Part shown: piece by piece, positions 46,549 through 58,176 of the stretch
How the letters are laid out: each line of letters opens with the position of its first letter
Numbering within the stretch: position 1 is the first letter of the stretch
Origin: Isoperla grammatica
Lineage: Eukaryota > Arthropoda > Insecta > Plecoptera > Perlodidae
Direction of reading: 5' to 3'
Assembly: GCA_945910005.1 (NCBI GenBank)
Contig: OX246747.1
Span: forward strand, 9,502,525-9,566,524
Length of the DNA stretch: 64,000 nucleotides
The notes under the pieces: model-generated
Database searches by the model: none
What the model was told of the DNA's origin: nothing
Seen by the model: the letters and a program-made list of their open reading frames with translations, nothing else
Translations under genes and position numbers: made by a program

Positions 46549-46612
<64 letters not shown>

Positions 46613-47181
46613 TTTTTTTTTCTTCTCCAATTCCAATGTTTCATTTTGTATAGTTTGATTTGATGATTATCTAAATAATGTTTGTAACACACAAATGGGA
46701 CATTAAAATAATGTATTACTTGTCTAATAAAAGGTAGACTTAGACATTAAGATAGTTTATGCATAAATATGGAATACAAACCTTTATTTGTGTAACGGGA
46801 GTATTTTTTAAAGTAAAAACAGAGTGGTGGCAATTAATACCCCACCGCTACCCCAACCAACCCCAACATGAACCTTGCTGTCATCATGGATAATGATGAT
46901 TATGTTGAGTTTGTGTTTAAACCTAAACAAATAGTTTAGTGTTTTATTCTACCATCTAACTACGATTATCCCAATTAAGCGTGATTAACACACGCTGTTA
47001 CCACCACCGTGTTATTTACAGCGATCGATCCTTATTTCTTTTGGCATAACATTTTGAAGCTAAAGGCGTTGAATTGAAATTAACAAATTTAAACTGAAAA
47101 TACCGGTTTGGTACGAATCTAACTTCAGCAACTTTTTTGATTTTGTGTTTAATAGGCCTACACTCCGAGGGACACCAAATA
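45911..47181. other. No gene recognised; (TTA)n microsatellite
   Basis: A TTA tract lies at about 46541-46610. A cluster of 'gtattgggtattccc'-like words occurs at 46200-46330. No convincing exon was seen. Confidence 0.5.
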
Positions 47182-48015
47182 TTAGTGAAGTGCTCTTATG
47201 CCGGCGGCGTTCCAATGTATGCCATCTGTCCGCCGGTTGCTCCTGTGCCCCATATGACTGAAATTTTGTTGTAGGCCTTCATTCTTGAATTTCACCATTA
47301 AATTATATGTATATAATTATTTGTCATGGTTCCTTACCTCTCACAGTAGTCGGCGTATCGCTTGGCGTAAGAAAGAGCTTGTGCACGTCGATAGCTCTTA
47401 CATTTGCGTCTGCAAGTTATATATGCAGATTACATGAAAGGAAAATCAATTGTCATAGGTGATTGATGATAAATGAGTAAAAAGTGCATTTTTACGTTTT
47501 TCCCCCAATTTCAATAGGTAGCGGTTGTACAAGTGTAGCCTCTGTATGTCTTCCGGCGTGGTAAGACATAATATGGGGGGCAGAGTAAGCAGGATTATTT
47601 GGGGCGTTTTGGTGGCGATAATCCTTGCTATACCCCAAATGGCGTGGCACTTAGGACACGTGATGCACAAATATAGGACACGAATGCTTAGGCCTAGTAT
47701 ATACCTAGCCTAGGGATCAATGTAATGGGGAAGGATGTCATGGTAAATGACTTGAGGACACATTTTTTTTTTTTACTGGGCTGCTGGGGTAAGTGTATGT
47801 CCCAAGTTCTGCCGTTGAAAATATAATTGACAACCTGCCCGACATGGTGGGTACCGCCCCCACCGTGCCGGGCACCTTACTCTGGCTTGGTGAGGCCTTG
47901 AGGCTGAATTATATCTTGGTCCTCGTCTGTGTTCGGTTTGATTAGTGAGATCTCGTCTACCGGGGAGGTGGCCAACTGCGGCTTATTCTTTTTTGTATTA
48001 CCTTTTTTGTAATAC
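47182..48015 (-). CDS. Three 3' exons of an unrecognised gene
   Basis: On the minus strand, exon 48015-47881 (135 bp) follows TTTCTATCTATAG and ends before GTAAGG. Exon 47409-47338 (72 bp) follows ATAACTTGCAG and ends before GTAAGG. The last exon, 47257-47182, follows AAAATTTCAG and ends in TAA. All three join in one phase with no stop, which chance rarely gives. The protein end is Lys-rich then acidic (SPVDEISLIKPNTDEDQD), then basic with CKSYRRAQALSYAKRYADYC, then HMGHRSNRRTDG. A tail of a membrane or signalling protein is one guess; no domain is recognised. Upstream exons were not found. Confidence 0.45.
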
Positions 48016-48671
48016 CTATAGATAGAAAGACAAGGGTAGGCTTAGGCCTAAGCTCTAAGCCTAGGTTGGAACTGCCTATCCCTAAACCTAGGCCTATCTT
48101 GACAATTATAACATGCTGGAGCTTAGTCATGAGAAACACAATTTATTAAATTATAAACAAGCAGGACTACATACATTCTTCATAAATTTTCCTTAGTGTG
48201 ATATTTTTTAACATTTTAACATAAAATTAAAACAAAAGCATACGGTTGGCGATTCGAACAGACAATACATAATTATATAACATGAGGAAATAAAGTTGAA
48301 AAAACCCTCTTCGGAAGAGGATAAGACTAAACTTTATTAAATTAGTGAACACAATTATAGCAGGTACTCTCTTGAAATGAAATTGACTTAAGTAACATTG
48401 AAAAAAATGGCAGAATTAAAGTAAAATATGTTTGGTACGTTAACGTTTTTACATTTTGATAACATTTAAGAAAATCTAGACTAGAAATTAAATTATTATG
48501 ATCAAGCTGGCTGTGCATTTACAACGGGTGACAAACATTTTACCTTTAAACTCCACCCAATGTTCAGTGTTTTTAATGCGGAGCTCTTTGCAATCCTGCA
48601 AAGCCTCCTTTATGTTGTAGTACATGTTTTAGTACAAACACGTTTTAGTACATACATCAAAAGGATCGTTA
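48016..48671. other. No gene recognised
   Basis: AT-rich sequence upstream of the minus-strand exons. The short plus-strand frame before 48672 (hydrophobic, LLYVVVHVLV) shows no similarity to the RCC1 part it is fused to. Confidence 0.45.
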
Positions 48672-49437
48672 CAACCAAGCCTGGTGTCCTGGCGTTCGGT
48701 GAAGGCCTGCCTGCTGGACCGAGCATCGAGTCGTTCTTCCAAGATGAGACCGTCGTTCAGGTGTCTTGCGGTTCCAACCACTCTGCAGTTGTCTGCGCAT
48801 CCGGCCGAGTCTACACTTTCGGGAAGAATCAAGACAACGGATGGATGAAGAACGATGGTGACCAGGTCACTGAGCCGAGGCTTGTTGGCACTCTCAGCTC
48901 TGTTAGTATAACTTAAGCTCTTTGTGGAATTGGATACACCATGTTCCTCACTGACAAGGGTGAGTTATATTCATGTGGGATGAATGATCAAGGTCAGCTT
49001 GGCCTCGGCCACATCAAAAAAGCCCACACGCCCGTCCTGGTTGCCGGTCTGCCGCCCATCAAGAAAGTTGCTGCTTGTCTGCACACGGTGGTTCTTGCCG
49101 ACGGCGGTGAGGTGTGGGTGTGTGGATACAACAAGTTTGGCCAATTAGGTCTTGGTCATACAACCAGCAAACCTCATTCACCCACGTGACCAACCTCACC
49201 GAGGCCATCATTGACATTTCATGTGGCGGGTACCATACAGTTCTTGTCTCGGCCTCTCAGGCACTCTTGATAACTGGGCGGAATAACGAAGGCCAGCTTG
49301 GTCTTGACTTAGCCGAAACCTTGTCCAGCTTGACGCGAGTATCGACGCCGTCATCAGCCGTGGCTGCCGTGTCCTGTGGTTATTACCACACTCTGGTTCT
49401 GTCCCCAAAAACTCACCGTGGCCTTTCTACATGCTCA
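48672..49437 (+). pseudogene. RCC1-repeat protein pseudogene
   Basis: About five RCC1 repeats are readable: VSCGSNHSAVVCASGRVYTFG, ELYSCGMNDQGQLGLGH, EVWVCGYNKFGQLGLGH, ISCGGYHTVLVSASQ and VSCGYYHTLVLS. Such blades form the beta-propeller of RCC1/HERC-type proteins. A TAA at 48914-48916 and a frameshift near 49170-49185 break it, and the reading is otherwise continuous without introns. That suggests a retrocopy or a single decayed exon. The right edge is cut by a short retroposon at 49461. Confidence 0.7.
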
Positions 49438-49460
49438 TGAACCTCTTCAAAGCAAACGCG

Positions 49461-49761
49461 AGGCCCGTCTGGGCCCGGGGAATAGTATACCCAGAGTGAC
49501 TCTGTAGTCGTAAGTGGTGACGGAAGGAGACCCTGTCCCTCCCCCCCCCACACTGTCCCACTGAAGATTTCTCCTCCCTTATGGCCCTGCCCTCCTTTGC
49601 TGGACTCCCATATGACGACCCACGCGACGTACAATGGATCTGAATCGGATGTTGCTTTATTCTTCATCATCATCTTTCTCATCTTCATTATCACCCGCTC
49701 ATCGTCTCGATTAGCCATTGTTGTAAAATATGAGACGTTAAGCCCCATTAATCAATCAATC
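49461..49761 (+). mobile_element. Short retroposon (head B)
   Basis: This copy starts 'cccgtctgggcccgggg' and continues 'gtcgtaagtggtgacggaa', a head different from head A. From 'cactgtcccactgaagattt' on it has the common middle and tail. No target duplication was found. Confidence 0.6.
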
Positions 49762-50687
49762 TGAACTAGGCTAGGCCTACGCTAGGCCCTAGCCATTGAT
49801 TGTATGAAGAAAGCAGAATCTACTTACCGCCTTGATGGATCGCGTTATTGGGGCTACAGGACCCGTATTCTGTAACTTTTTTTCGTAGGTCCTGATATGG
49901 TTTCTGCCTGAATTCGACGTTGATCGGATAATTGCGATTTTGTAACTTTTTTGGTGCCCGTTTCCGCCTGAATTCATTTCCGTGGTCCTGATATGGTTTC
50001 AGTAGCTTTTTTACTGGTGAAACGAAATCAGCCGTAATATTAAGCATGGATAATAACTGTTTACGCGTGATATTGTACTGCAAACTGCATTTAATAATTA
50101 TGTTCCATTATAATGAGTGAAAAACACCAATAAACAACGTCTTTACTTTTCATTTGAGGCAGTCTTTATTATTCGAAAATCTCAGCCGGCGCCGCAGTCT
50201 AGTGACGCCCGCCATTAGAGAAATATTATGTAAACAACTCTAGCCTAGGCCTATTGTATCACTAGGACTGCCGTATTACTAGGCCGATACATATAAATTC
50301 ACTGTTAAGACATAATTAGATATTGGCGTAGGCCTAGGCATTACCTTGTAGGCTTAGAACATAGAGACATTCCTAAAATAGAGAATAATGGTATTCTAGG
50401 TTGCTTCTTGGGTTGTAAAAGACGCGTTCATGTAACTGTGTAGGGTTATGTTTGTTTTGATTTGAGCCGTGTTGCAGTTTGGTTGCAGTGATCACGGCCC
50501 TCTTAATCATGATATTGTCTGTTTCTGATTGGCTTAAAGCCTCGGTGGCTCAGTCGCCTTGTGATGTCCTCCCAAAGCGTACATACACATTTCAGGCGCT
50601 GTTATAGAATCGCTATTTTGTTCATCTTTGGCGACGGCTGAAACGGGCAAATAATTTCTGCCTGCATTCGTTTCGGCTGCTTTCATT
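49762..50687. other. No gene recognised
   Basis: 'gtcctgatatggtttc' occurs twice (near 49890 and 49986) beside 'ctgcctgaattc'-like words. Minus-strand frames through it are short and show no family features. Confidence 0.4.
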
Positions 50688-50900
50688 TCAGGCAGAAATG
50701 GGAAAGTTACCGAATAGGGGTCCAGCATTGACCGACTCTGCCACCATTTCCCTCGCACGGTCCTTGTGTGCCTTTGTCAGAGCAGCACAGAACTCTCCAC
50801 TTATAGTGGCACTTCGTAGCTGTACCTCACGCACAAGCACTTATTTCTCTTCTTCAGTAACATTTATAGAACGGGCTGCCATGGCTCTGACTTCAGCCAT
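50688..50900 (-). pseudogene. Myb/SANT-like (NAIF1 or Harbinger-associated type) N-terminal domain, broken
   Basis: From the ATG at 50900 the frame reads SINVTEEEK, then a TAA at 50841-50843. Past it, in the same frame, come VLVREVQLRSATISGEF, LTKAHKDRAREMV and ESVNAGP, ending at 50688. The pattern (acidic E-E-E, then 'LV-EV--R---I-G', then 'W/A--V---VNA') is that of Myb/SANT-like DNA-binding domains found in NAIF1-type proteins and in the second protein of Harbinger transposons. The conserved Trp is missing. A CRE and CCAAT promoter lies directly upstream. Confidence 0.5.
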
Positions 50901-51004
50901 TTTGAAAATAATTGTGTTCCCGCAATCGCCGTGATGACGTCACACATTATTATTATTTTGGCGACCTGGGATTGGCTGTCGACTTCGATTCGGGTAGCAT
51001 GGAC
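50901..51004 (-). promoter_or_regulatory. CRE plus CCAAT promoter segment
   Basis: TGACGTCA at 50935-50942 and a minus-strand CCAAT (ATTGG at 50971-50975) lie 35-75 bp before the ATG at 50900. The whole segment recurs at 54793-54900 with about 95% similarity, with TGACGTTA in place of the CRE there. Confidence 0.5.
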
Positions 51005-51008
51005 TTAA

Positions 51009-53047
51009 AGTGTTCGTTCACCTCTTGCTGCAATGTGTACCTATACACACATGTTGGTATGTAGAACACATATTGAACAACAGTTTCACCGAAAATGATT
51101 CGAGTTCCACGTAATTAGTGGTTAAATGTTTTATTCAGCCCGTTGAACGTTCTACGTTTGGCAACACTGTACCCCCGAGTTTTGTTTGACCTTGCTTCAC
51201 GCATCTGGAGGGATGGGCGAAAAGTAGCCGGCCACGCGCATGTGTATAGTCGTTTCAAATTTTCCGTCCGCTACAAATGAAACCGTTTTATACATCACAT
51301 TATAACAATACATAATACGGCAGGTCAAATAAAAGTTAACACAAAAAGTACCGAACGTTTACGTCTTACTTTAGTGTAGCGACATACTTGTAAGAAGAAG
51401 AATTTTTCCCCGAGATGTATTAAAAACGAAGCAAAATACGATGGTGATCGGTGCTAAAACTAATACACAATCAGGCTTTAATTACTGAATCGGTTATTAA
51501 CTTATCGACAATGCTGACTGAATGATTTACCAAGGTTCTCCTCAGTTATTGGAAGTATGTGGCTTTGATTACTAGCCTATAGGCCTGGAGAAATCCCAAA
51601 ATATCCCGCTTAGGATAACGACTGAATGAGGTATGTCAATCAAAATAATATTATACATTTTGTTAAATCGTATACCAATGATAATTGAAGTTTGGTTTTA
51701 TTGTATAGCACGTACACCAACCAATAATAAAACGGTACGCTTCACCAACAATAAAGGTGTCTTAGCCGTAACACACGAGACTCTCTGGAAAGTAGACCAT
51801 TCGATACCGGGTACCGGCAAATCTCTCTGAAGGTCTGTCCAATGTTTTCCTCGGCCAAAATGCCGAATGCTGGGATTAAATCCTATAAAATAGCCCTTGT
51901 ACATTCCCTCCGATCTATCCGTACGTAATGCATAATAAGAAAATGTGTCATTTTTATGTCGATTATAATATATACTTCTTATCGGGATGAATATTACGAC
52001 TTATGATACATAGTTCCTACTTCCTAGCTTATGTTACTGAAAACAAGTGTCACTGGTTATGGTAGCAATATGCTGCACTATTATTTTTCTCTTTATTTGA
52101 AACGTTACACAATTTTTTATTGGAAATAATACTGTTTACTGAGTTAAATCAAGCTGTTCTATTCATTGAACCGTCTTGCAATTATAATTTTTGTTACATT
52201 GTACGATACTATATCGAATCTCACTACACATCAAATTTAATTTGCTATTCTTAACAAATAAACAAGCTATGAACCTCTTTTAGTTGCTATGTTATTTTGT
52301 TGCTGTTATATATTTTGTTATTGTTAAATTTTGTATTATATTGTTGAGTTATAGGGCCTAGTTAGTCTAACTTAACTCAACAATGAGTGATTTATTTACA
52401 TAACAGTCAATTAATATACAAACAAATGAACTGAACTGAACTAAATGGCAGGAGGAAGACCGACCATACACAAGACACACGACATGTGATTTTTTCTTCG
52501 GCCTTGACATGTAAACATATCGATGCATTGTTTCAGAATGCTGGATAGAAAAACCAACAGCCGTACGTTTGTGAAATTTAATTTGAGGTCTCCGTCAAAA
52601 CCTGTTTGACGCAATTGTAACTGTATTCCTTATTGTGACAAATACTATTATAATTATATTCCTTCTTAATACATACTATTATCATTTCACAAATCGAAGA
52701 GAAATATAAACCCATTTCCAGTGAGTTGTTACAAATCTTGTATCTATCATCTTGACCGCGCGCCTTCTGCGCCACTTTCATTTGAACAAAGTATCTCACC
52801 ACACAACGTGCGCTCTCTCCCTGTCTTCAGCCAACCACGCATCTTCCGTACCACCCCTCCTTCCCATGCCCGCTGGAGACGCAGCGCAGAGTTGGCAGCA
52901 TGGGCCGCATGACGTAGTGTGTCTTCCTCGAACGCGAATAAACAAAGGACACCTGATGGTATAGGCCGCGTGATATACACCTAAACATTGGTGTTTGGGG
53001 TTAAACTTTATATAGAGAACAACTTGCTAAAGAGGTGAACGGGCACT
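51009..53047. mobile_element. TTAA-flanked DNA element, 2039 bp, no transposase seen
   Basis: The ends AGTGTTCGTTCACCTCTT and, inverted, AGTGCCCGTTCACCTCTT are terminal repeats. TTAA flanks both sides (51005-51008 and 53048-53051). The host sequence across the insertion ('gtagcatggac' | 'tattataacc') is present uninterrupted near 54890-54910, which fixes the borders. TTAA targets occur in piggyBac and Kolobok, and the ends do not look like piggyBac. The interior has no recognisable gene. Confidence 0.8.
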
Positions 53048-53097
53048 TTAATATTATAACCTTATGTTAACACTTGTACTGGAATATGGTTTGACCC

Positions 53098-53613
53098 TTA
53101 GAGTTCACACCCTTCTCCTTGGTCTAGTGGGTGGGTCTCGATAATTTGCGCCTGTCCTCCGCTGATTGTCATGCTTGCTATATTTAGCTTCTCAATCCGG
53201 AAGGTTGGAAATTGTCCTATTATATCGGACACTTGTCGCATATACTTGATGTTCATTCGAGTATGCGTTGCGAATTCTGGAAATGCCGTAGCGGTGATTT
53301 CCTGTCCTGTCAGCCTGCGCTTGATTTCATCTCGTGGCTTTGCGACAACTGTAATAGCTCCGCACAGGTTTCGCTTTTGTAACATGGACCCTGCTGGTCC
53401 AGTAACTCTATAGTTGGGATTAGGAGTATCCATTTGTAAAGCCATCACTGCATCAGCAGCGATACCTAAACATGGTATTTCCTCGAATAGATTATGATTC
53501 TCTTCATTAATCTCGGTGGCGTGGTAGCCTCCTAGTCCTCCTTTAACTGATATCGGTAAGGGCGGTATTTCGAGCTCCGTCTCTTTCCCTCCTGCATCGA
53601 CCCCGGGGATCAA
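53098..53613 (-). CDS. Unrecognised 171-codon frame or exon
   Basis: An uninterrupted minus-strand frame, opening after a TAA near 53631 and ending at 53098. No ATG lies at its start; the first in-frame ATGs are near 53448. A CAG acceptor near 53592 would suit a last exon. The peptide has ordinary soluble-protein composition (VKGGLGGYHATEINEE, RNLCGAITVVAKPRDEIK, IASMTISGGQAQII). It is the longest clean frame in this part of the window and is not repetitive. I do not recognise it. It may be a transposon-borne structural or accessory gene, or host. Confidence 0.4.
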   Translation of the reverse strand: MIPGVDAGGKETELEIPPLPISVKGGLGGYHATEINEENHNLFEEIPCLGIAADAVMALQMDTPNPNYRVTGPAGSMLQKRNLCGAITVVAKPRDEIKRRLTGQEITATAFPEFATHTRMNIKYMRQVSDIIGQFPTFRIEKLNIASMTISGGQAQIIETHPLDQGEGCEL

Positions 53614-54015
53614 ATTGACCCGGGGTTAGCGAGAGTTAAGAAAATGTACAGGAATGAGGCCCCTGTAGAGCAAATGTGGCCTAAGCCCGGCCTCCCTTCT
53701 AGCTCAGAGATCTAAACTTTTAGTTAGAAGTAGTCTAGGGCCTAGGCCTACGCCGTATCAGTAATCACATGTGGAGTTGACCGTTACCCATTTGACGAGT
53801 ACCTGCTGCCAGTGTAGAAGGCCTACCATGTGGTTCTAACGAAGGGACTGGTTTGAAACAAGGATAGGAGAAGCCAAGCCAATCAGCATTTCCCGTTATT
53901 ACGAGTTGATTGCAAATTGATTACAAATAATAATGATGCCAGTTATGTTAGTTAATAGTTACACGTTGTAGACATTAACATAGAGTCAAATATTATTCAC
54001 ACATAAAAACTGTGA
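53614..54015. other. No gene recognised
   Basis: A palindromic CCCCGGG region sits near 53610 and TAGGCCTA words near 53740. No coding frame is evident. Confidence 0.45.
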
Positions 54016-54213
54016 TTCTGGACTGGTCGAGGGGGAGAAGTCAGACAAAGTGCAGTCTACACCCCAATATCCTCTCCTCGCTCCCCTTTCTCCTTTCCTC
54101 ACGCGCCCTCCTACTTGCCCCTTTCCTCCAAACAGTTCCCTATTTCATCTTCATTATCACCCACTCATCGTCTTGATTAGCCTAGTTAAAGACGTTAAGC
54201 CCAAATATCTATC
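54016..54213 (+). mobile_element. 5'-truncated short retroposon
   Basis: Starts inside head A at 'ctggactggtcgagg', has the CT-rich middle, and ends 'gacgttaagcccaaatatc'. It cuts the 3' side of the EnSpm transposase remnant. Confidence 0.65.
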
Positions 54214-54215
54214 CA

Positions 54216-54830
54216 AAGATCCTTTTAAACATGGCAATGAATAATACAGTAAGAAAGATCGCCATTCACTGGCTTTCCATAACTTTCTTTCTTCAAGAGA
54301 TCTCGGTGGTCTTGTTATTTCAGATGGTGGCTCGATTCCCATAAGTTTCTCATTTATTGTGTGACAATTACCACCTAGGTACCAATCTTGTGCTGCATTG
54401 GAACTCTCAAACCACTGATTTACAAACCATCTTACAACGCCTAGTTAAACGGCATGCATATAATCTGGAATAAAAGAGTCAATTATGTTGAAGCATGGCA
54501 AGAGCATCATAGATGGTATCCCCTTTACACCATTAACAGCACTATTAGTCTCATTTGCTAATTGGGCATCTCTAAAGTGTTGTTCTTCAGTTCGAAGCTC
54601 ATCTACTACTCTACAATACACTGTGGAGTGTGGAGAAACCCCGTCCTTCGCCTGCCACTCGAGCTCCCTCCTTAAGACAGAATGAACATCCAAAGGAACC
54701 ATTGAATTGTTTCAGGTTCTGCAGAAGTGGTCTTGCCACAGAGTCCACGCTAGATATCAAACAAACAACTTTACTATTAACTGGTTCACCATTTTGAAAA
54801 TAATTGTGTTCCCGCGATCGCCGTGATAAC
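54216..54830 (-). pseudogene. EnSpm/CACTA (TNP2-type) transposase fragment
   Basis: On the minus strand: FQNGEPVNSKVVCLISSVDS, then QFNGSFGCSFC with a Cys pair, then GVKGIPSMMLLPCFNII and DYMHAV. After a break come PPRSLEERKLWKASEWRSFL and LYYSLP. These are consecutive conserved blocks of the TNP2-type transposase of EnSpm elements (Cys pair, 'GVKG-S-L', 'D-MH', 'WKA-EWR-FLLYY'). A frameshift near 54660 and a stop separate the blocks. The N-terminal part joins a promoter-like segment at 54793, and the C-terminal part is cut by a retroposon. Confidence 0.65.
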
Positions 54831-54925
54831 GTCACACATTATAATTATTTTGGTGACCTGTGATTGGCTGTCGACTTCGATTCGGGTAGCATGGACTTTA
54901 TATTATAACCCTATGTTAACAGTAT
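54793..54925. repeat. Paralogous segment with the empty TTAA-element site
   Basis: Nearly identical to 50901-51004 joined directly to 53052 and beyond ('tattataacccta' here, 'tattataacctta' there). It lacks the 2-kb element. At the junction it reads GGACTTTATATT, where the occupied copy has TTAA on both sides. Confidence 0.8.
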
Positions 54926-56287
54926 TATAAAGACTGTTAATCAAGACTGTTAGTGGTAGCAGTGGAGGTTTCTCCGATTAGCTGGAGGAACGTTCCACTG
55001 TACTGTAGCAAGGCTGGGTTGATCTTGAAGATGGGGAGAATCCTCAGTAGTGAAATCTAAGGAGGAAAACAAAAATTATTATTTGTGGATCTTTCGTAGA
55101 GGTGCGTTGACTGACACATTATTTGAAACAGCGCAACACAATTTCAAACAACTAGGTAAAGAGTTTGAAGCAATACTAAAATCTATTCATATTATATTGG
55201 TTGCACTCAATTCCCACATGATGCAAAATGCATTACTTATATGTATTAAGAAATGCATTTGATAAATAAAATGCATTTAGAAAAATACATGATATGGTGT
55301 ATGATAATACATTTTATGTCCTCAAATTGGCCCAATTTCTTATATTTAACCTCTCGGTACCATGCCCACGACTGTTCCCCACCCCAGGGCCGCGCCCGCT
55401 TAAAATTTGTTAACACATGTGTGAATCCATCATCCATTATGTCCGTATTTTGCTTATTAAGTAAGTTTTTATCTTTAAGTGTTGATAATAACTCTACCAA
55501 TGAAGAAATTTATAATTCCTTACGTTTTACTTTGGTCAGATAGCTGTTCATTTTTTCTCTTGATTATAGTTTCATTTTTCCTCTTCAGCTTTGATGGGCT
55601 GCTGTTAATACTATATGAATGTTATGTTCTCCCACAACCTCAGAAACGCTTGGAATACTAGGAGTAGCATCGTTATTTTGTGTAATTTGGCTCTCCGTCC
55701 TACGTTCATGTAATTTGTTGAGTACTGTCGATCTGCTGCATTTTTCCTAAAAACAAACATATCATATCACACTTTTGGCAACACTACAAATAAATGGTTG
55801 GTAGGTAAGCGAACATCCCACTTTTTAAGTTAAGTATGTTCGATTGTGGCCTATCTAAAAAAATCTTGTGCAATCATCAAAAGTGCACCTAAATTACATT
55901 TTCTTTGCATGAAGAGAAATGTTTTATGGCCAACAATCACTTACCTACTGATACTACCTAATGTGATACAAGTAGGCCTACTAGGAAAACACCAAATAGG
56001 AACTGCATTAATCGGAGAGCAAAAACAATGATTTTGCCATAAAAAAACAACTACAGTAGGCTTATAAGCATTTTTTAGAGAGCACATATTATAAAAGTTG
56101 TGTTGTTTGTTGGTAGCTTTGTCTTAAAAATAAATAGCCAATCAGCAATCAGATACGTTAGGCCTACTATTTTTGCGGATTGGCATCTCGACAATTTTGT
56201 AATTGTACTGGTTAGGTAAGCCGGTTTTCATTGAAGCATTGGCTCAATTTTAATTTTGTGTTGCCTAATGAGCAGTGTAGCAAACAC
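54926..56287. other. No gene recognised; some unexplained short frames
   Basis: A plus-strand frame at 55050-55262 and a minus-strand frame at 55500-55246 are both modest in length and without family features. The rest is AT-rich. Confidence 0.4.
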
Positions 56288-56450
56288 AACCTCCCCCCTC
56301 CCTTGTCCATCCACTTCCCCTTTCCACCCCGCCCTCCTACTTGCCCCTTTCCTCCAAACAGCAACCTATTTCATTTTCATATATCACCCACTCATTGTCT
56401 CGATTAGCCTCGATTCAAAAATATGAGACGTTAAGCCCAAATATCAATCA
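56288..56450 (+). mobile_element. 5'-truncated short retroposon
   Basis: CT-rich middle ('ctccaaacagcaacctatttc') and tail 'atgagacgttaagcccaaatatcaatca'. The head is missing. Confidence 0.6.
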
Positions 56451-56904
56451 TTGTCTATTTCCACACAAACCACATGTGGGTTGGGCCGTATTCCTTTTCT
56501 GAAACAAAATCACAAAACTCTCAGTGAAGTCCCCATCATTTACATATTAAGTGTATTTGTTGCAAAAACTTCTGTTCACTTGCATTACCCAACGGAGGTG
56601 CGTGCCTTGCAATTGAAGGGGTGGGCTCGGAGTTACAAACAATATTGTTAATATTGTCATAAAGTGGCATGCTTCTTAAAGGGATAGGCGTTTCGGGTTT
56701 ACGCGCAAGGTTACTACTGTTACTATTAATCAATTTTGTTGTATGATATTTTAGATATTTTTTTTTTTGTAACACTAAACTGCTTTAGGTCTACTGTAGT
56801 TTGCGTGATGAATGGGGGTGGACGTTGTTGGCATGTTGTTAGAGGTACGTTCCATTCCGGCGTTATTTCATAGTTCTGCTTGCTAGTTTTTAACGGGACA
56901 TTTA
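56451..56904. other. No gene recognised
   Basis: Mixed sequence with a T-run near 56760. No coding frame of interest. Confidence 0.45.
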
Positions 56905-57720
56905 TTATACACGAATCTTTCCGTCTTTTCGTGATGCGGATTCATTCGCTGGCGCAGTGTTATTTACGTAGTTGGGTACACAATTAGGAGGAGTACCTGC
57001 CGGAGTACTGTTTACTGGCGCTATCATTGGATTGTTAACTGGGGAATCATTACCAGGCGTACAGGGAGAGATTAAAGACAACAATCCCTCCACAACAGCA
57101 ACGTCTTCATCTGAAACATCCTCCACCTCTGTGTCTATTATTATCTGGTCATGCAACATCTTACCATTCAAAGTAGGAACTGCATTCCCCTGCCCAGGGA
57201 CTGCCACCTTATCGTGGTGGGCAGGTTTGCGTGCTTTGTTGATCCCGAGAGCTATGCCGGCGGAAGCGTATGCTTCTGGTAGGGCCACCCAAGCCGGACT
57301 GGTCGAGGAAGAGAAGTCAGACGAAGTGCAGTCCACACCCCAATCCCCTTTCCCCCCCACTGTCCCATTGAATATTTCTCCTCCCACTTGGCCCTGCCCT
57401 CCCTTGCTGGACTCCCGTATGACGACTCACTCGACGTACAATACATCTGATGCGGATGTGGCTTTATTCTTCATTATCATCTTTCTCATCTTCATTATTA
57501 CCCGCTCATCGTCTCGATTAGCCATCGTTGCATAAATATGAGACGTTAAGCCCCATCAATCATGTGGCCCTAGTCTCTCTTATCAGTTTTTTCACAGTGG
57601 TCGACTCGTTTTGACCATTCCGCTGCCGTTATGGCCTCTGGGGCACCCTCGCAAACTCTTTTTGTGTTTTTCACTGTGTGTTCTCCGTTCCACCCAATAA
57701 TGTAATTGTAGCTTTGTTTG
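56905..57720 (-). pseudogene. Possible DDE-transposase C-terminus split by a retroposon
   Basis: On the minus strand, 57720 down to about 57560 encodes APEAITAAEWSKRVDHCEK, similar in form to the 'W--CV-HV---E' segment near the end of Tc1/IS630-type transposases (the 15-kb relic has HWPKCVAHVQNIEK). After the retroposon, 57190-56905 encodes an acidic tail, IIIDTEVEDVSDEDV, then a Pro/Asn/Thr-rich end with a stop. The two parts may be one former gene. The alternative is a host exon; the assignment rests on a short motif. Confidence 0.3.
57189..57561 (+). mobile_element. Short retroposon (head A), full length
   Basis: Head A, middle and tail as in the 29.4-kb copy, with close similarity throughout. 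No clear target duplication. Confidence 0.72.
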
Positions 57721-57881
57721 GTAGTAGGCCCTATGTACTAACATATTGTATAGGTCAGTGCATTTAGACTTAGGCCTAAGAACTAGTTTAAATACGTTAC
57801 TCTAGCAACCACAGTGGAACTAGAGTTGCAAGCATAAGTTTAAATTAAACTGAAAACGGCCATAGTGACAATAGACTACAG

Positions 57882-58176
57882 TCCGTCTGAGCCTGGGGAA
57901 GAATATGCCTAGAGTGACCCTGTTAGTCGTAAGAGGCGACGAAAGGAGACCCTGTCTTCCCCCCCACCCCACCCACTGTCCTACTGAATAATTCTCCTCC
58001 CACTTGGCCCTGCCATCCCTTGCTGGACTGCCGTATGACGACCCACGCGACCTGTAACAGATCTGATTCGGATTTGGCTTTATTCTTCATCATCATCTTC
58101 ATTACCACCCGCTCATCGTCTCGCTTAGCCATCGTAGTACAAATATGAGACGTTAAGCCTCATTGATCAATCAATC
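57882..58176 (+). mobile_element. Short retroposon (head B)
   Basis: Head 'gtccgtctgagcctgggg', 'gtcgtaagaggcgacgaaa', then the common middle and tail to 'gatcaatcaatc'. It pairs with the 49.5-kb copy as the head B subfamily. Confidence 0.65.

Noticed and set aside
55050..55543. Two short overlapping frames on opposite strands
   Set aside because: No family resemblance, no splice or promoter support; left as unexplained.
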